NCBI RefSeq assembly: GCF_024868665.1
Contig: NC_079905.1
Location: 2,415,351-2,479,350, forward strand
Source: Triplophysa rosa
Lineage: Eukaryota > Chordata > Actinopteri > Cypriniformes > Nemacheilidae
Length of the DNA stretch: 64,000 bases
Direction: 5' to 3'
In this document: positions 12,901 through 23,508 of the stretch, one piece after another
Numbering within the stretch: the first letter of the stretch is position 1
Layout of the letters: each line of letters starts with the position of its first letter
Position numbers and translations under genes: made by a program
The notes under the pieces: model-generated
Told to the model about the DNA's origin: nothing
Databases searched by the model: none
Seen by the model: the letters and a program-made list of their open reading frames with translations, nothing else

Positions 12901-15900
12901 AACTCAACCACAACGCTAACCTTTATCTCTGTAACGAAATGCCAGATGACCAGAAAGCGATTAATTTTATAACATATTGACATTGATTTCCATGAGCCTG
13001 GAGTACACCGGAAGTTTGTAAATATGTTTGAACTTTGGATAAAAGCATAAATGTAATGTATGTATTCTAATGTATGTATTCTTCAGGGGCCTAAAGGTGA
13101 TGCGGGTGATAAAGGGGAACCCGGGAGAAATGGAGACCCAGTGAGTTTTTCACCTGTTGATAAATGTTTTTGTAGATCTTTCTCATTGTCACTCCTTTAT
13201 TCGTCACTGTCTTTGTAGGGTCCACCAGGATTGACGGGCTCTCAGGGTCCCTCTGGGCTGCCAGGCAACGTGGTACATTCCAAAACCCATCTTTGTATTT
13301 GCATAAATGACTTTTTTCTGGGTCCAAAATGTTTATTACTTTTCAAGTACAGTGAAATTTAAATTATGGTCAATATGTCCCATGATGCATTTCGTCTATA
13401 TTGACATAGCAGGGGAAGTATTAAGCATTATTTTATCCACCTGGATTCTTCCCTTCTTAAACATATACTTGCTCATAAAAATGGTTTGATGGATTCACAA
13501 AAGGCAACAATGTAAAGTAAAGATGTTAGTAAAACATGGCGTGTTTTCCAGGGCATTCCAGGCAGTATTGGTCCACCTGGTATTGCTGGACAGAGAGGGG
13601 AGAAGGTGAGAAAATTACACTCATTGATGACAAAACGGTTTATCAAGGGACTGAAACTGATTTTGCTTTTTTTTGAAAACCCCTCGTTGTGCACATTTTA
13701 TAGTTCATCTCTTCCATTTCCTATAACTGGGGCTCATAGATATATTCTTATTTTGCATTGTAATATCTTTATCTCAACAGGGTGATGGAGGCAAAGACGG
13801 CCCCCCTGGACCACATGGTCCAATCGGTGCGCCCGGTTTAAGAGGAGAAATCGGTTTACCAGGAAAGAGCAAAGAAGGACCGAAGGTAAAACATTCATCC
13901 TGTAATTCATCACTATGATAAAGACGACTATATTTCAAATCAGTGCCGATCACATCCGACATTGTCAATGTTCTTATTTAAATCATTTTAATTTAATTTA
14001 CTACTTTTAAAAGAAAAACTGTGTTTAGGATGACCGTCCATAATCCCTGATATTTGAACAACTAGCATTAAAAAATAATTGTTATATATAAATTGTTTTA
14101 CAGTTTACCGCCATCTAAGTGTAAAATGAAGTTAAACGTTTAATAATGGTCATATAGCGTGCACATATTGTGCCGTGGAGAAGTGTTAATGATGTTTACA
14201 CTAAATGCTCGTTATATTGTGCTGATTGTGGTTAAAAGCCCTGAAACATGTGGAGAATGAAAGCAGCTCACATTAACTTAATGAGTCAGTGGGCCGACGG
14301 CTGCAGGTGTGATGGAGAACTGTGTTTGTTTTATAGAAACGCACAAGAGTATCATACAGCTGCATTATGTTTCCAGACACACACACACATGCATGTCTGA
14401 GCTCATTGTAGAGGATGCTTGCTGTAGGCCCAGAGTTGCTCACGGTTGTCTGCTTTAAAAGATGATTTATTTGTCTGTGGTACTTTATAATTGTTTTTAT
14501 GAAATGTTTACATACAACTTTAAGGTAATGTTGAATCACTTTCAAAGTTTAGTTCATCCCAAAAAAATGTGTTTAGACCACCATAGAAAACCATCAGGGG
14601 TTTGAGTGGCATCAGGTCGAGTACATTTTTAAAATTTCTCTTTTTTTAAAACAATTATTTACGATGGGTTAAAATTATATGTATATTATAAAAACAGATT
14701 ATATTGCGTTTCACTGTATTGTAATTGTTTTCCCGGCAAAAAAAGTATTTATGAATTTAGAACAATACATTTTATCATACAAAAAGTAAATACATTTCTT
14801 GATGTTTAACAAAAATGTTTTTTTTTTGCAAAATATGTCGTAAATTCAAGTTTTAAAGTTATGTAGTTTGTTTAAGTGTGCTATTAGTATACTTTTTTAA
14901 AATTAAAAATAATAAAAGTATCCTTTCAGTCTACTTCATATGTACTGCTTAGAAAAGCGCAGTTGTAGAATTGTTTTCACACTACAGCGCTTAAAAAATA
15001 CATAAAATTATTCAAAATAGCATGAAGGTTTACGATGGTGTTACACTTTACTATACTGATATTATACTTCAAAGTGCAGGTTTATACACTAAAAATTTGC
15101 CCCAGTAGTATCCTAATAGTTTTCTAACACGTATACTAATATAAGTACTAAAAACATACTAAAATATACTTAAATTTACACAAACTTGACTTATTTACGA
15201 AGTATATAGTAAATGAACTTGAAATGTAATTATTTTTTGTAAGGAGAGGTAGAAATCAGTGGTTTGAATTTGAGTCTTAGAGAGAAGAAATGACAGAAGG
15301 ATCAAACGAAAATGGAGAAAGTAGCAGCACAACAGTAATTGATGCTTCTGTAATGACAGGGTGACACGGGACCCCCGGGTCCAGCTGGACCTCCAGGACT
15401 GAAGGTAGGAAATGAAAGATCGTTTCTGTTTTATTTTAAATTCTCTTGTAAATCCCAGTCTTTCATCAGCATTATCTGCTGTCTCTGGGCGATTCTTAGT
15501 TATGAGCAGGTGTGTGTTCCCCACGGGCGAAACGCTGAATAGCTGCATTTTATTTATGTGATGGTTTTACTGAAATTTCAGACCGCCATAAAAGCGCAAA
15601 AGTGTTCCAGAAAAAGTGCCAGCTGTGTATTCGCCTGCCACTGTGCTGTTTTCATGACTACATCAGTAGGAACTGTATCATAAAACGGATTTCAGTGTGT
15701 CCTGGCATGGTTAAATTTTACTTGATGCATTTTTTAAGGGTTTGCCCGGTCCACCGGGAATGCAGGGAATGCCGGGAGCCAGAGGACCACCAGGAGATGG
15801 GACCACCGGACCCCCAGTATGAAGAAATACACATGCAAACACTAATTATATTAGCAAAAATATATCATTATTTCCATGATATAAACTCCAAACCTACCTA

Positions 15901-18900
15901 AAGCAAACCATGATAAGGTTTTTATTGTACACCTGACGTGTTTTATGTTGTGGTCTTCACAAAAAAGCAAAACAAGTGCACACACACACTCACATTTGTT
16001 TATTCCAAAGCTGTTTTCTATTGTGTGTGTTTTTCAGGGTCCTCCTGGTTCTCCAGGGCCTACCGGAGCTGCGGTAACCAATCTTTAAAAATGAATATCT
16101 GTATTAATATCAATATCAAGATGTGACAGACGCTGACGATAAACCCTTAAGTGATATGCTGTGTTTCATATGTAGGGTTTGAGAGGACCTCCGGGTGTGA
16201 CCGGACCACAGGGTCCCGCTGGACACAACGTAAGATTGAATAATATAGTGTCGTTTTTCTGTGATTTCGTTTCATTTTGAAATTTTGTTTTATTCTTTTT
16301 TCTCCTGCGGCGGGAACATTGGGTCAGATTTGTGCGTGAAAACGAACGCTTTCACGAACAAATCATGATTCACAAAAACGTTCGTCCTAAAGAGAAAAGA
16401 TAGGAAAAGTTGAAAGCACACGTACGCAAAAATCACCAGTCTCTTTCTTTCCTTCTCTCTCTCTTTCTCTCTCTAAGACAAAATGACAAAATGCATGTTT
16501 TATCTTAGGATAATAGTTAGATATTTAAAATAATATTAAGGAAAAGTTAGGCGGAAAGTCCTAATATGGAGATGGACTGGGTGTGTTTTATGCAAATGAC
16601 TAAACTCGTGCGCGCTAATTTAGAATACTCCAAATTCACTAACATTAGGACGAGGTCAAGAACAAATTCATGTGCTTACGCACGTATTGTGAATTAGGCG
16701 GAAAGTTTTCATGAGAGGTGCGTATAAATACGAAAAATCTACGCAATTATTAGCTAATGAGACCCACTGTTTGAATGACTGATGTGCTTGTTTGTGTGTG
16801 TTTTTTTCACAGGGTTTGCCCGGAAGACCTGGAGAAAAGGGTTCTCCTGGAGAACAGGTGAGTGACAGCTGTCAATCATTTGAATACGGCTCGGTTGACA
16901 GTCTGATAAGTTTTCAGTGAGGTGTAAGATGTTTAAACGACTCTTTTCTTTTTACATTTTTAGGGAAAAGCTGCGGATCTTTCCGATCTAAACCTGAAGG
17001 TAACATCCGTCCATTTTTCATCCATCTATTTATTCCTCCATCTTTCCTTCATCCGTCCATCATTCTTTCCTCCATCTCAATATCTGTCCACCCATCGTCC
17101 ATCTCCCATCATCTCTTCATTTATTTAAAACCGCTTCTCTCTCTTCCAGGACATATGTCGAGATTGTCCTCCAGGACCGGCTGGACCTCCGGGTATCCCA
17201 GGAGCACCGGGAGAAAAAGGTCATACTGGACCACCTGGTAAAAACGGTCAAGACGGTTATCAGGTGAGACGGCTCTTACAGTCAGTGATGGAATCGTGCA
17301 GATATTTCATTGAAGTTCAAGCAACAAAATATGAAACTGCTACATTTATGCTTTTATGATTATCATTATATACATTTGACTGGTTTGTGCAGGGGCAACC
17401 TGGACCAACTGGACCTTCAGGACCGCCTGGTGCTGATGGAGCCAAGGTTACAAACACAGATATACAGATCTTATGTATAATGTGTATTCTTGAGGACCTT
17501 TATTACAGTGGTTCTCAAACTTTTTTGTTGTAAGGCCCCCTTTGTGTAGGGTGCATCGGTTTGGGACCCCCCAAATAACGACTTATAATCTTAAACTTAA
17601 AACACATTCAATTATACAATGCTGTAACATCAATTCTTCTTATTTTTCTGATGTTTGATTGCACAAAATTTATGATAAATTTCTTAATTTCGTAAAATGT
17701 CACAAAATATGTGGCCCCCCTGGATCCATTTTGGCCCCCAGTTTGAGAACCACTGCTTTATTAGACGTGACAAATCATACTAAGATACGCATATTTACTA
17801 TACTCTACCGTCTGGTTTCAAAACCAAAAGATGATTTTTCTAGAATCATAACCTACACACACACATTTCAGTCCACTGACAACAAATCAAAGGGTGCTAA
17901 CAACCCATCAAGCTCATGTTCTGCTCATATTTAAAACATCTCTTATCGTCATCAGCAACACATCACAAGCTGAGCTCTGTGTGATCCACCTGACAGCTGT
18001 TTCATAATATCTAATGTCTCCTCCACAGGGGGTCAAAGGTGACAAAGGTTCTTCAGGAGCCCCTGGAGATAAAGGAGAGAAGGTACAAAGACAATAATCT
18101 GAACATCAGGATCATTAGACTGTTTCGGGCTTTATTTTGTGTGCACTCCCCTTTATGTACTGTATGTTCTTCCTATTTGGATGTTTTCATAAGAACTGAT
18201 GTCATGATGTCTTCCTGGCATCTTAATTACAGGTTTGTGTGTTTTCATTCTGCTTGTTTTTCACAGGGTGCTCCAGGACCTCCTGGTTATCCAGGGGCCG
18301 CGGGGGCAATGGGACCACCTGTGAGTATTAAAAGAATCACTATCAACAACAGGCTTGTCGTTTTGTGTAACGCTTCACTTTTTGCTTTATTTCCAGGGTA
18401 ATGATGGAAACCCAGGGCCCGTTGGACCGCCGGGAGCACCTGGAGAAAAGGTCAGAACACAGATGTTACTTCATTTTTACTGACAGCAACCATTCAGAAC
18501 AACTTAGCAACCGCATAGCAACGGTCACAGCATCCTTGCAAAGCCGCGATGAGTTCTACGAGGACATCTCACTACGCACATTATTTTTCAATTTATTTAT
18601 AACCTATACCTTATAAATAAATGACTGTTTTTTTACCAGGGTAAAGAGGGTCTAAAGGGAATTCAGGGACCTCCGGGACTTCCAGGTCTGATGGTGCGTA
18701 AATAAATTCCTTTTATTTTGCAATTTTTTGGCTTTGTTTAGAGACAACACGTACATATAATAATATCTGCAATGCTTTTGTTTTCTCTGTTTGCACATTA
18801 TTGCTGAAGGGCATGATGGGTAAACCCGGAAAGGACGGCAGACCGGGAGAACAAGGAGAACCGGTATGAGCGTGATGTTCTCCTTCTGACATCACAAATT

Positions 18901-21900
18901 CCACACAACTACCAACATCTGGACAAACCTGATTTGTTAGACAGTAGCAATAAAGAATAACAATAATTCTCTTTCCTTCTCACAGGGCAAACAGGGCGAG
19001 CCAGGACCATCGGGTAGAGATGGACTTCGAGGAATGCCTGTGAGTGATGATCCCACCAATCACTCACTTGATCACTTTTGTTGTCCAAAAATCACATTTT
19101 TTAAGTATTCTTTTACTGTAAATACATTTCAATAACATGGTTTACGAATGCTTGTTGTGATTTTCAAGTATGGCTGTAATTTAAAATCTGATTGGTTGAT
19201 AGGAGTGTTGGTCAGCGAGGGTGTTGCTAAGAAATAATAAGTTACTTTTTATCTCTTCCAGGGTTTCAAAGGCCATAGAGGAGAATCAGGACCTCCAGGG
19301 TCAAAGGTCTGTCAAGTCCTTTTGGAATCTCTCCCGATAGATGCTCCATAAACACAAATGAAAACAGATGATGTCATTTATTACAGGGCGAGGATGGGAA
19401 GCAGGGTTCTCCTGGGCGTGAAGGTCCATCAGGAAAAGACGTGAGTCAACGCAGAGTTCCGTCCACCTCTATGTCAGAGGTCACTGTACATCTGCACTGT
19501 GATGATGTTTTTTTTTTTTCTACTGTCGCTCAGGGTAACGCAGGACCACCGGGGCAAGAGGGCATGCGAGGACCACGAGGAGAACCGGTGTGAAACAACA
19601 CATTCAGACACAACACAATGACTCCGAACACCTGTGTGATTATTCTGTGTTGTCTTGATAGGGTCAGCCGGGAGAACCAGGACCAGCAGGCAAACCTGGA
19701 GCTCAGGGCAATCCTGTAAGTAGGAGATGATGTTCTTCAGTGTCCACCAATCTGCGTTTGGATCCATGGTTTGAGCTAAAATAACTGCCACATATTTACA
19801 CAGTAAATAACGAGTGTGTTACAGGGGGGTCTTAACCATAACGTAAAGCAGTTGACTTAAAATCCCCTTTAAGTGCGCTTGTACTATTATTAATAATCAG
19901 TCAAGTAAAATAGAGTGAAATATTTCATTTGACTTCTCGTAAGCCATTTACAATCACTGTTTTTCAGTTTTGCAACACACAACTCTTAGACTTTCTAAAG
20001 TATGTTGAGTTAGAATGAGAACAGTTTTTTGTTGTTGTACCGTGTTTCAGGGTCAAGCAGGACACAAAGGGGAAGCGGGCAGCCCGGGATTACCTGGTTT
20101 TTCAGGTCCTAAAGGGCCGTCGGTGAGTGGGATGTTTATTTGGTGCATCTGAATGCTCAGTTGTTTGAACTTATACTTGTTCATATTCAACATTACAACA
20201 TTATCCATTTGCACAAGTGTACATGCAATCTGTTAATATGTATATTCTACTATATACTACCCTGTACAATGTCTCTTATACTGTATGTTATATCCCCCAT
20301 TTTCTGTACAATAGTCTTTATTTTATATATGCATATTTTAGAATCTTTTAGACTGTAAATCGTATTATATTGTATTGTCATTGTGTTGAATGTCTGTACT
20401 AGAAGCTTCCAGCACCAAAGAAAATTCCTTGTGTGTGCAAGCACACTTGGCAATAAAGCTCTTCTGATTCTGATATTCAACAAACATCACTTTGCAATTT
20501 TCTTATCAGGGTCCGGCTGGTCCAATTGGCCCAGAGGGAAAACAAGTAAGTGCTTTACACTTTGACTGTGCTCTACCTAGGGCTCTTTGATTGTGCTCCG
20601 GTTAACGCTGTTTGACTGTACCCTGCTTAGGGCTCTTTACTGTGTGCTGCTGTTTGACAGTAGTCTACCTAGGGCTCTATGACTGTGCTCTACTTAAGGG
20701 GCATTTGACAGTGCTCCACATAGTACTTTTTGACTGTGCCCTACTGAGTGCTCTCTGACTGTGCCTCACTGAGTGCTGTATGATTGTGCCCTTCTTGGGG
20801 CTCTATGCATATGCTCTACCTAGTGCTGTATGACTGTGCGCTACCAAGTGCTGGTTGACTGCACCCTACTCAGGTCTCTTTGACTGTGTTCCACCTAGTG
20901 CACTTTGACTGTGCCCTACCTAGTGCTGGTTGACTGTACTTTTTTAAGAGCTCTTTGACTGTGTTCAGTCTAGTGCTGTTCTCCAACTCATCTAACTTGT
21001 CATGTACTGTAAAGAACGAATGGTTCTCATATCATGAAATTATATGGCTTGTTTATAAAATATGCATACTTAGAAGCATACAGTATGATTTTCACCTGGT
21101 GGATGAAAAAATGTCCGACATTTTTTATAATTGTATTTGGCTTTTTCTAACCTTGTTTCTATCTTAGGGTATGCCAGGAAAAGCAGGGGACAGGGGCCAA
21201 AAAGGAGAAAAGGTAAAGAATGAATCAATCAGATCTGTTTCCCGAGTACACATACTATATACATCAACCTCATGCAGTCAATCACAATTTGACATTATTG
21301 TCTTTGTTTTTTATTTTGCAGGGTGATAATGGAATAAAGGGTGACAAAGGACCCGTCGGGGATCCGGGCATTCCAGGTACATCTGGACCTCCAGGTAGGA
21401 AGGGTCACACGGGGATGATGGGTATGTCTGGACAACCGGGTGAAATGGGTCTTGCCGGGCCTCCTGGGTCCCCGGGACAGCCGGGTTTTCCAGGACAAAG
21501 AGTGAGTGTGGATTCATGTTGGATTTTAAATATGTCACACTGATGATGTAAATAAACATTGAAATCATTTTGACTTGAAGGGCGAGACGCCATCACTGGA
21601 ACAACTGCGGAGAATCATTCAAGAGGAACTTTCCAAACAATTAGATGGTGAGTTTACCTGATGCATTTGTGTGACTTCAACGTGTCCAAGAGTTTATCTT
21701 TAAACAAAGGTTAAAAAGTTTACAAAAAAGAAGATTCCGTCTCATAACCAGCAGAAAAAAAGCAAAACAAATACTATTTAAGTTTTAGTTTGTTTCTGAC
21801 ACAAAGTATGAAGATTAAACTTTTTATATTGTTCCGAATCATTTCTTTTATTATTTAACTTTTCATTCATTTTCCTCACAGCTAAGTTGGCCTACCTCAT

Positions 21901-22551
21901 GGCCCAGATGCAGCCCTCGCATATAAAGAGCACGGCCGGGCGTCCCGGTCCACCTGGTCCCTCGGGTAAAGACGGACCTCCCGGTCGACAGGGCCCATCC
22001 GGAGACCCTGGAATGCCAGGACAAAATGGAGCAGAAGGATCCAGAGGTCCAGTGGGTCCCAAAGGTACCACAGTCTCCTTGTCCGGCTGATGCCAGCTTA
22101 ATCAGCTTGGTTTTACTTACCTGTGATGCTAACATTCAGTTTGTTCTCCGAAGTCAAATCACCCCCTTTTTCCTTTTTTAGGTGAACGAGGAACAAAAGG
22201 TGAAAAGGGAGAGGATGGAATTGGGCAGAGAGGAGAGACTGGTCCAGCTGGTCCCATTGGTAAGACCATGTGGTCATCAACACTTAAAGACTTACATATG
22301 TGTGCGATTTACCGTTTGTTAGATCAAAAATCAACACATTGGCTGTTTGTGTGACAGGTCCTCCAGGAATGCCGGGATATGGAAAAGACGGTCTTCCTGG
22401 AGCCGCAGGAGCTCAGGGAGAACCCGGTAACCCTGGTCCTCACGGTCAGCCCGGACCATCTGGACCACCCGGGCAGTGTGACCCTTCACAGTGTGCCTAC
22501 TACGCCAGCCTGGCATCACGACCTCACACCAAAAACGTCAAGGGGACTTAA
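1199..22551 (+). CDS. col22a1: FACIT collagen alpha chain, type XXII-like (5'-partial, 48 exons)
   Basis: Exons: 1199-1252, 1385-1438, 1848-1883, 1975-2004, 4181-4234, 4412-4465, 7417-7470, 7804-7857, 7962-8006, 8143-8196, 8351-8404, 8727-8771, 8862-8924, 9041-9094, 9489-9530, 9718-9750, 9879-9932, 12613-12666, 13087-13140, 13219-13272, 13552-13605, 13781-13885, 15360-15404, 15739-15816, 16038-16073, 16176-16229, 16813-16857, 16964-16999, 17150-17263, 17393-17446, 18029-18082, 18267-18320, 18397-18450, 18640-18693, 18810-18863, 18986-19039, 19262-19306, 19387-19440, 19534-19587, 19662-19715, 20051-20122, 20510-20545, 21168-21212, 21322-21501, 21581-21647, 21882-22064, 22182-22259, 22358-22551. 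All join in one frame (3003 nt, 1000 residues plus stop). Twenty-five exons are 54 bp; nearly all begin with a whole Gly codon. FACIT collagens are secreted trimers bound to fibrils or tissue junctions; type XXII is known from myotendinous junctions. About 1000 helical-region residues exceed what human XIX (1142 residues in all, by memory) allows after its TSPN domain, so XXII is preferred; XIX is the main alternative. Family certain, symbol about 60%. Confidence 0.9.
2063..3797. repeat. Interrupted cyprinid dispersed repeat (TTAA...TTAA)
   Basis: The left part, 2063-2211, begins TTAAATGGATAGTTCACCC and runs to CATAGCAGGAAAAAA. The right part, 3526-3797, resumes with GGTAGTCAAAAGTGCCCC and ends GAACTATCCCTTTAA. 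The uninterrupted order is given by the copy at window start, where CATAGTAGGAAAAAAAGTC continues directly into AAAAGTGCCCC. Inverted ends and TTAA borders point to a non-autonomous DNA transposon. Confidence 0.75.
2212..3525. mobile_element. 1.3-kb DNA element inserted in a cyprinid repeat
   Basis: The element begins CAGGGCTTAAAG and ends CTTTAACCCCTG, which are near-perfect inverted termini. It lies exactly where the host repeat is broken. Flanks TACACC and TACACT suggest a short imperfect target duplication. A 90-codon open frame at 2231-2503 has no recognisable domain. It is probably non-autonomous; family undetermined. Confidence 0.65.
3789..4023. repeat. Second cyprinid repeat unit, head to tail
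   Basis: Begins CCTTTAAAGGGATAGGTCACC and ends GGGTGAACTATTCCTTTAA. It carries the family words CATTCTTCCAAATATCTTCC and GGTGAGTAAATGAAGACAGA. It abuts the previous copy and shares a TTAA with it. Confidence 0.75.
4720..5395 (+). repeat. Teleost interspersed repeat with AAGCGCTTTATAAATAAAG tail
   Basis: The text TCTCCTGAGGTTTTTTTTCTC, a GGTTCCTCGCCACCG-like segment and a 3' tail with CTGCTTTGTAACAATG followed by GTAAAAGCGCTTTATAAATAAAG and GAGTT repeats are typical of a very common fish interspersed repeat. A related tail occurs at 49895-49945. The boundaries are approximate. Confidence 0.6.
5087..5240. repeat. (GT)n microsatellite, imperfect
   Basis: GT dinucleotide runs are interrupted by CATACTT, TACGTG and TATGTCTATG. 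The open frames across it on both strands are low-complexity artefacts. Confidence 0.9.
10071..11402. mobile_element. Outer DNA element hosting the foldback insertion
   Basis: The left end GGCCGTTTCTCAAT and right end ATTGAGAAACGGCC are perfect 14-bp inverted repeats. Both are flanked by ATA (10068-10070 and 11403-11405), which may be a 3-bp target duplication. The non-repeat interior (about 44 bp left, 230 bp right) is GC-richer than the intron. The 1055-bp foldback sits inside it. Family undetermined. Confidence 0.65.
10115..11169. mobile_element. 1055-bp foldback element of alternating GATATC/ACTAGT units
   Basis: The termini are CTATGGCAAGCCGAATTAGC and its inverse, flanked by a GTGG duplication (10111-10114, 11170-11173). 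The two halves are inverted copies centred near 10642; for example, the unique word TTGAATTTGAATGGCAG near 10890 matches the inverse of text at 10380. Inside, by my count, there are 20 exact GATATC and 15 exact ACTAGT sites, alternating about every 22 bp, with variants such as ACATGT. There is no open reading frame of note. It looks like a non-autonomous foldback transposon. Confidence 0.85.
12613..16857 (+). CDS. col22a1: Collagen triple-helix segment, visible exons 18-27
   Basis: Ten exons: six of 54 bp, two of 45, and one each of 36, 78 and 105 are represented across this stretch (see the gene entry for each border). The 105-bp exon 13781-13885 ends GKSKEGPK, a one-residue helix imperfection. 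The 78-bp exon 15739-15816 contains [11 protein letters not shown], another imperfection. Everything else is regular Gly-X-Y, Pro-rich and with frequent KGE/KGD charge patches typical of collagen. Confidence 0.88.
13886..15359. other. AT-rich intron
   Basis: About 1.5 kb with strongly AT-rich text from 14560 on. I see no exon, no inverted-end element and no RNA gene. Confidence 0.55.
16230..16812. repeat. Intron, mostly a probable MITE
   Basis: 16310-16765 starts near TGGGTCAGATTTGTGCGTG and ends near AATGAGACCCA, with internal CGTAC/CGTATAAATACG words common to fish miniature elements. The end match is short, so this is a tentative call. Confidence 0.4.
16964..17263 (+). CDS. col22a1: Non-collagenous interruption with a CxxC motif
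   Basis: Exon 16964-16999 (36 bp) and exon 17150-17263 (114 bp) join as [12 protein letters not shown] + DICRDCPPG, after which Gly-X-Y resumes. The 16-residue break carries two Cys spaced Cys-x2-Cys. In FACIT collagens such Cys pairs at COL/NC borders can form inter-chain disulfides; that role is inferred here. Confidence 0.88.
17393..21501 (+). CDS. col22a1: Collagen triple-helix segment, visible exons 30-44
   Basis: This is the longest unbroken Gly-X-Y run in the gene: 15 exons, ten of 54 bp, two of 45, plus 72, 36 and 180. The 180-bp exon 21322-21501 encodes 60 residues in register, as if introns had been lost between smaller units. No interruption is seen from 17393 to 21501. Confidence 0.9.
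17447..18028. other. Intron with an hAT-type insertion
   Basis: The intron holds the hAT element at 17506-17755. The rest (17764-18028) shows nothing recognisable. Confidence 0.65.
17506..17755. mobile_element. hAT-type miniature element, exact 8-bp duplication
   Basis: The 250-bp element has ends CAGTGGTTCTCAAAC and GTTTGAGAACCACTG, perfect inverted repeats typical of Charlie-like hAT elements. The target duplication CTTTATTA is exact (17498-17505 and 17756-17763). It is non-autonomous. A relative lies at 42530-42828. Confidence 0.93.
20140..20476 (+). mobile_element. 3' end of an L2-type LINE
   Basis: The tail AAAGAAAATTCCTTGTGTGTG followed by CTTGGCAATAAAGCTCTTCTGATTCTGAT is the well-known 3' end of fish L2-clade LINEs. 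The 5' border is unclear. It inserts in the sense direction of the collagen gene, between exons 20051-20122 and 20510-20545. Confidence 0.75.
20563..20972. repeat. Minisatellite, ~30-bp unit, about 13-14 copies
   Basis: The recurring unit is close to TTTGACTGTGCCCTACCTAG plus TGCTC or GGCTC. Copies diverge (TGCTCCACATAG, TGCCCTTCTTGG, TGTTCCACCTAG), so the array is old. It fills most of the intron before exon 21168-21212. Internal CTAC/TAG words recur in phase with the unit. Confidence 0.9.
21581..22064 (+). CDS. col22a1: NC linker before the last COL domain
   Basis: Exon 21581-21647 (67 bp, ends in phase 1) and the first part of exon 21882-22064 (183 bp) encode about 35 non-collagenous residues: [14 protein letters not shown], then [19 protein letters not shown]. 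The text has heptad-like Leu/Ile spacing that suggests a short coiled coil. FACIT chains use such NC linkers for chain registration and trimerisation (family knowledge). After HIKSTA, Gly-X-Y resumes with [13 protein letters not shown]. The 67-bp exon shifts intron phase from 0 to 1 for the rest of the gene. Confidence 0.9.
22182..22551 (+). CDS. col22a1: Last COL stretch and C-terminal NC1 tail
   Basis: Exon 22182-22259 (78 bp, phase 1-1) and terminal exon 22358-22551 (194 bp). The helix has imperfections at EDGIGQRGE and GYGKDG. It ends GPPGQ, then a tail starting [13 protein letters not shown] and finishing KNVKGT before TAA. The Cys-x4-Cys pair right after the helix is the FACIT signature for inter-chain disulfides. 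Confidence 0.93.
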
Positions 22552-23047
22552 TATGCCTCTTACCGTGCTGGACTATAACATCTATTTATGAACTTGGACG
22601 TTCATCCAAGAACATTTCTCTCAAGACTAGTTTGGAGAGTCTGAGAGGTGTGTGTGTGTGCGTGTATGTGTAAATGACGTATCACGCTAATAACCCTGTG
22701 TACACATCTTTTATAACCCTGGGCACTTTTAACCCTGGGTTAAGCAACGTTTCACACTTGTACTGTAATGTTAAAAGTGTCAGCACTTAGCCTTACTGTC
22801 GACACGTTGTGTTTTTGGATTTAACCCTGAATTAGGAAGTGAATCTTGCCGCAAAAAATATGTTTGTGGATGTACAGTATTGATCAGGTTTAGCAATTAC
22901 ACCTTGGGAAGGTTTCGAGGTTTCACTGTGGTAAACGGTAAAACCCAGTATTACATTTAACCCAGGGTTAAGATTAGCCTTTGTTATGGGTTATTCTTCT
23001 TAAATCAAGCCCATCAGGGTTTTTCTTTTTAAAAGGGCAAGAGTCCA

Positions 23048-23508
23048 GGGGCCTCATTTATAAAACGTGCGTACACAAAGATTTGATCGTAAAACATGCG
23101 TACGTAAAAATACACCCAGCGTTCATATTTATAAAAACGGACTTTGACGTGGAAAAGTGCTTAGCGCCACGTCAGTGTCTGAGCAGACGTGCGCACTTTT
23201 GCTTGTCCGAGTGCTGCAGTTTTTTGGAAAAGTAAGTCATTCCTTCCACTTGTATAGGATTTGTACATTGCTCTTTCATACATCAATGGCATTATTATGA
23301 CATCATTAAAAGGCGGAGATCTGAAACTGTTAAGTTGCGCGCAATTTCACCATGATTTGCGATTTATAGATTTCACATCTGGTAGAGAGGCGTACACGCG
23401 TTTGCTGTGCGTACGTTCCTTTTATGAATCACACGTACGCACTTTAAGAAATGATCGTAAAATCAAATTTAGGACGGTTTTCAGGCAACCTTTTTTAAAC
23501 GAGGCCCC
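23048..23508. mobile_element. Miniature inverted-repeat element in the 3' UTR region
   Basis: Starts GGGGCCTCATTTATAAAACG and ends TTTAAACGAGGCCCC, giving an imperfect inverted terminal repeat. The interior has many ACGTGCGTAC/GTACGCA words. It is 461 bp, non-coding, with no clear target duplication. The plus gene's transcript probably includes it. Confidence 0.75.

Noticed and set aside
21295..21596. Minus-strand Pro/Arg-rich open frames
   Set aside because: They are antisense shadows of the 180-bp collagen exon 21322-21501.
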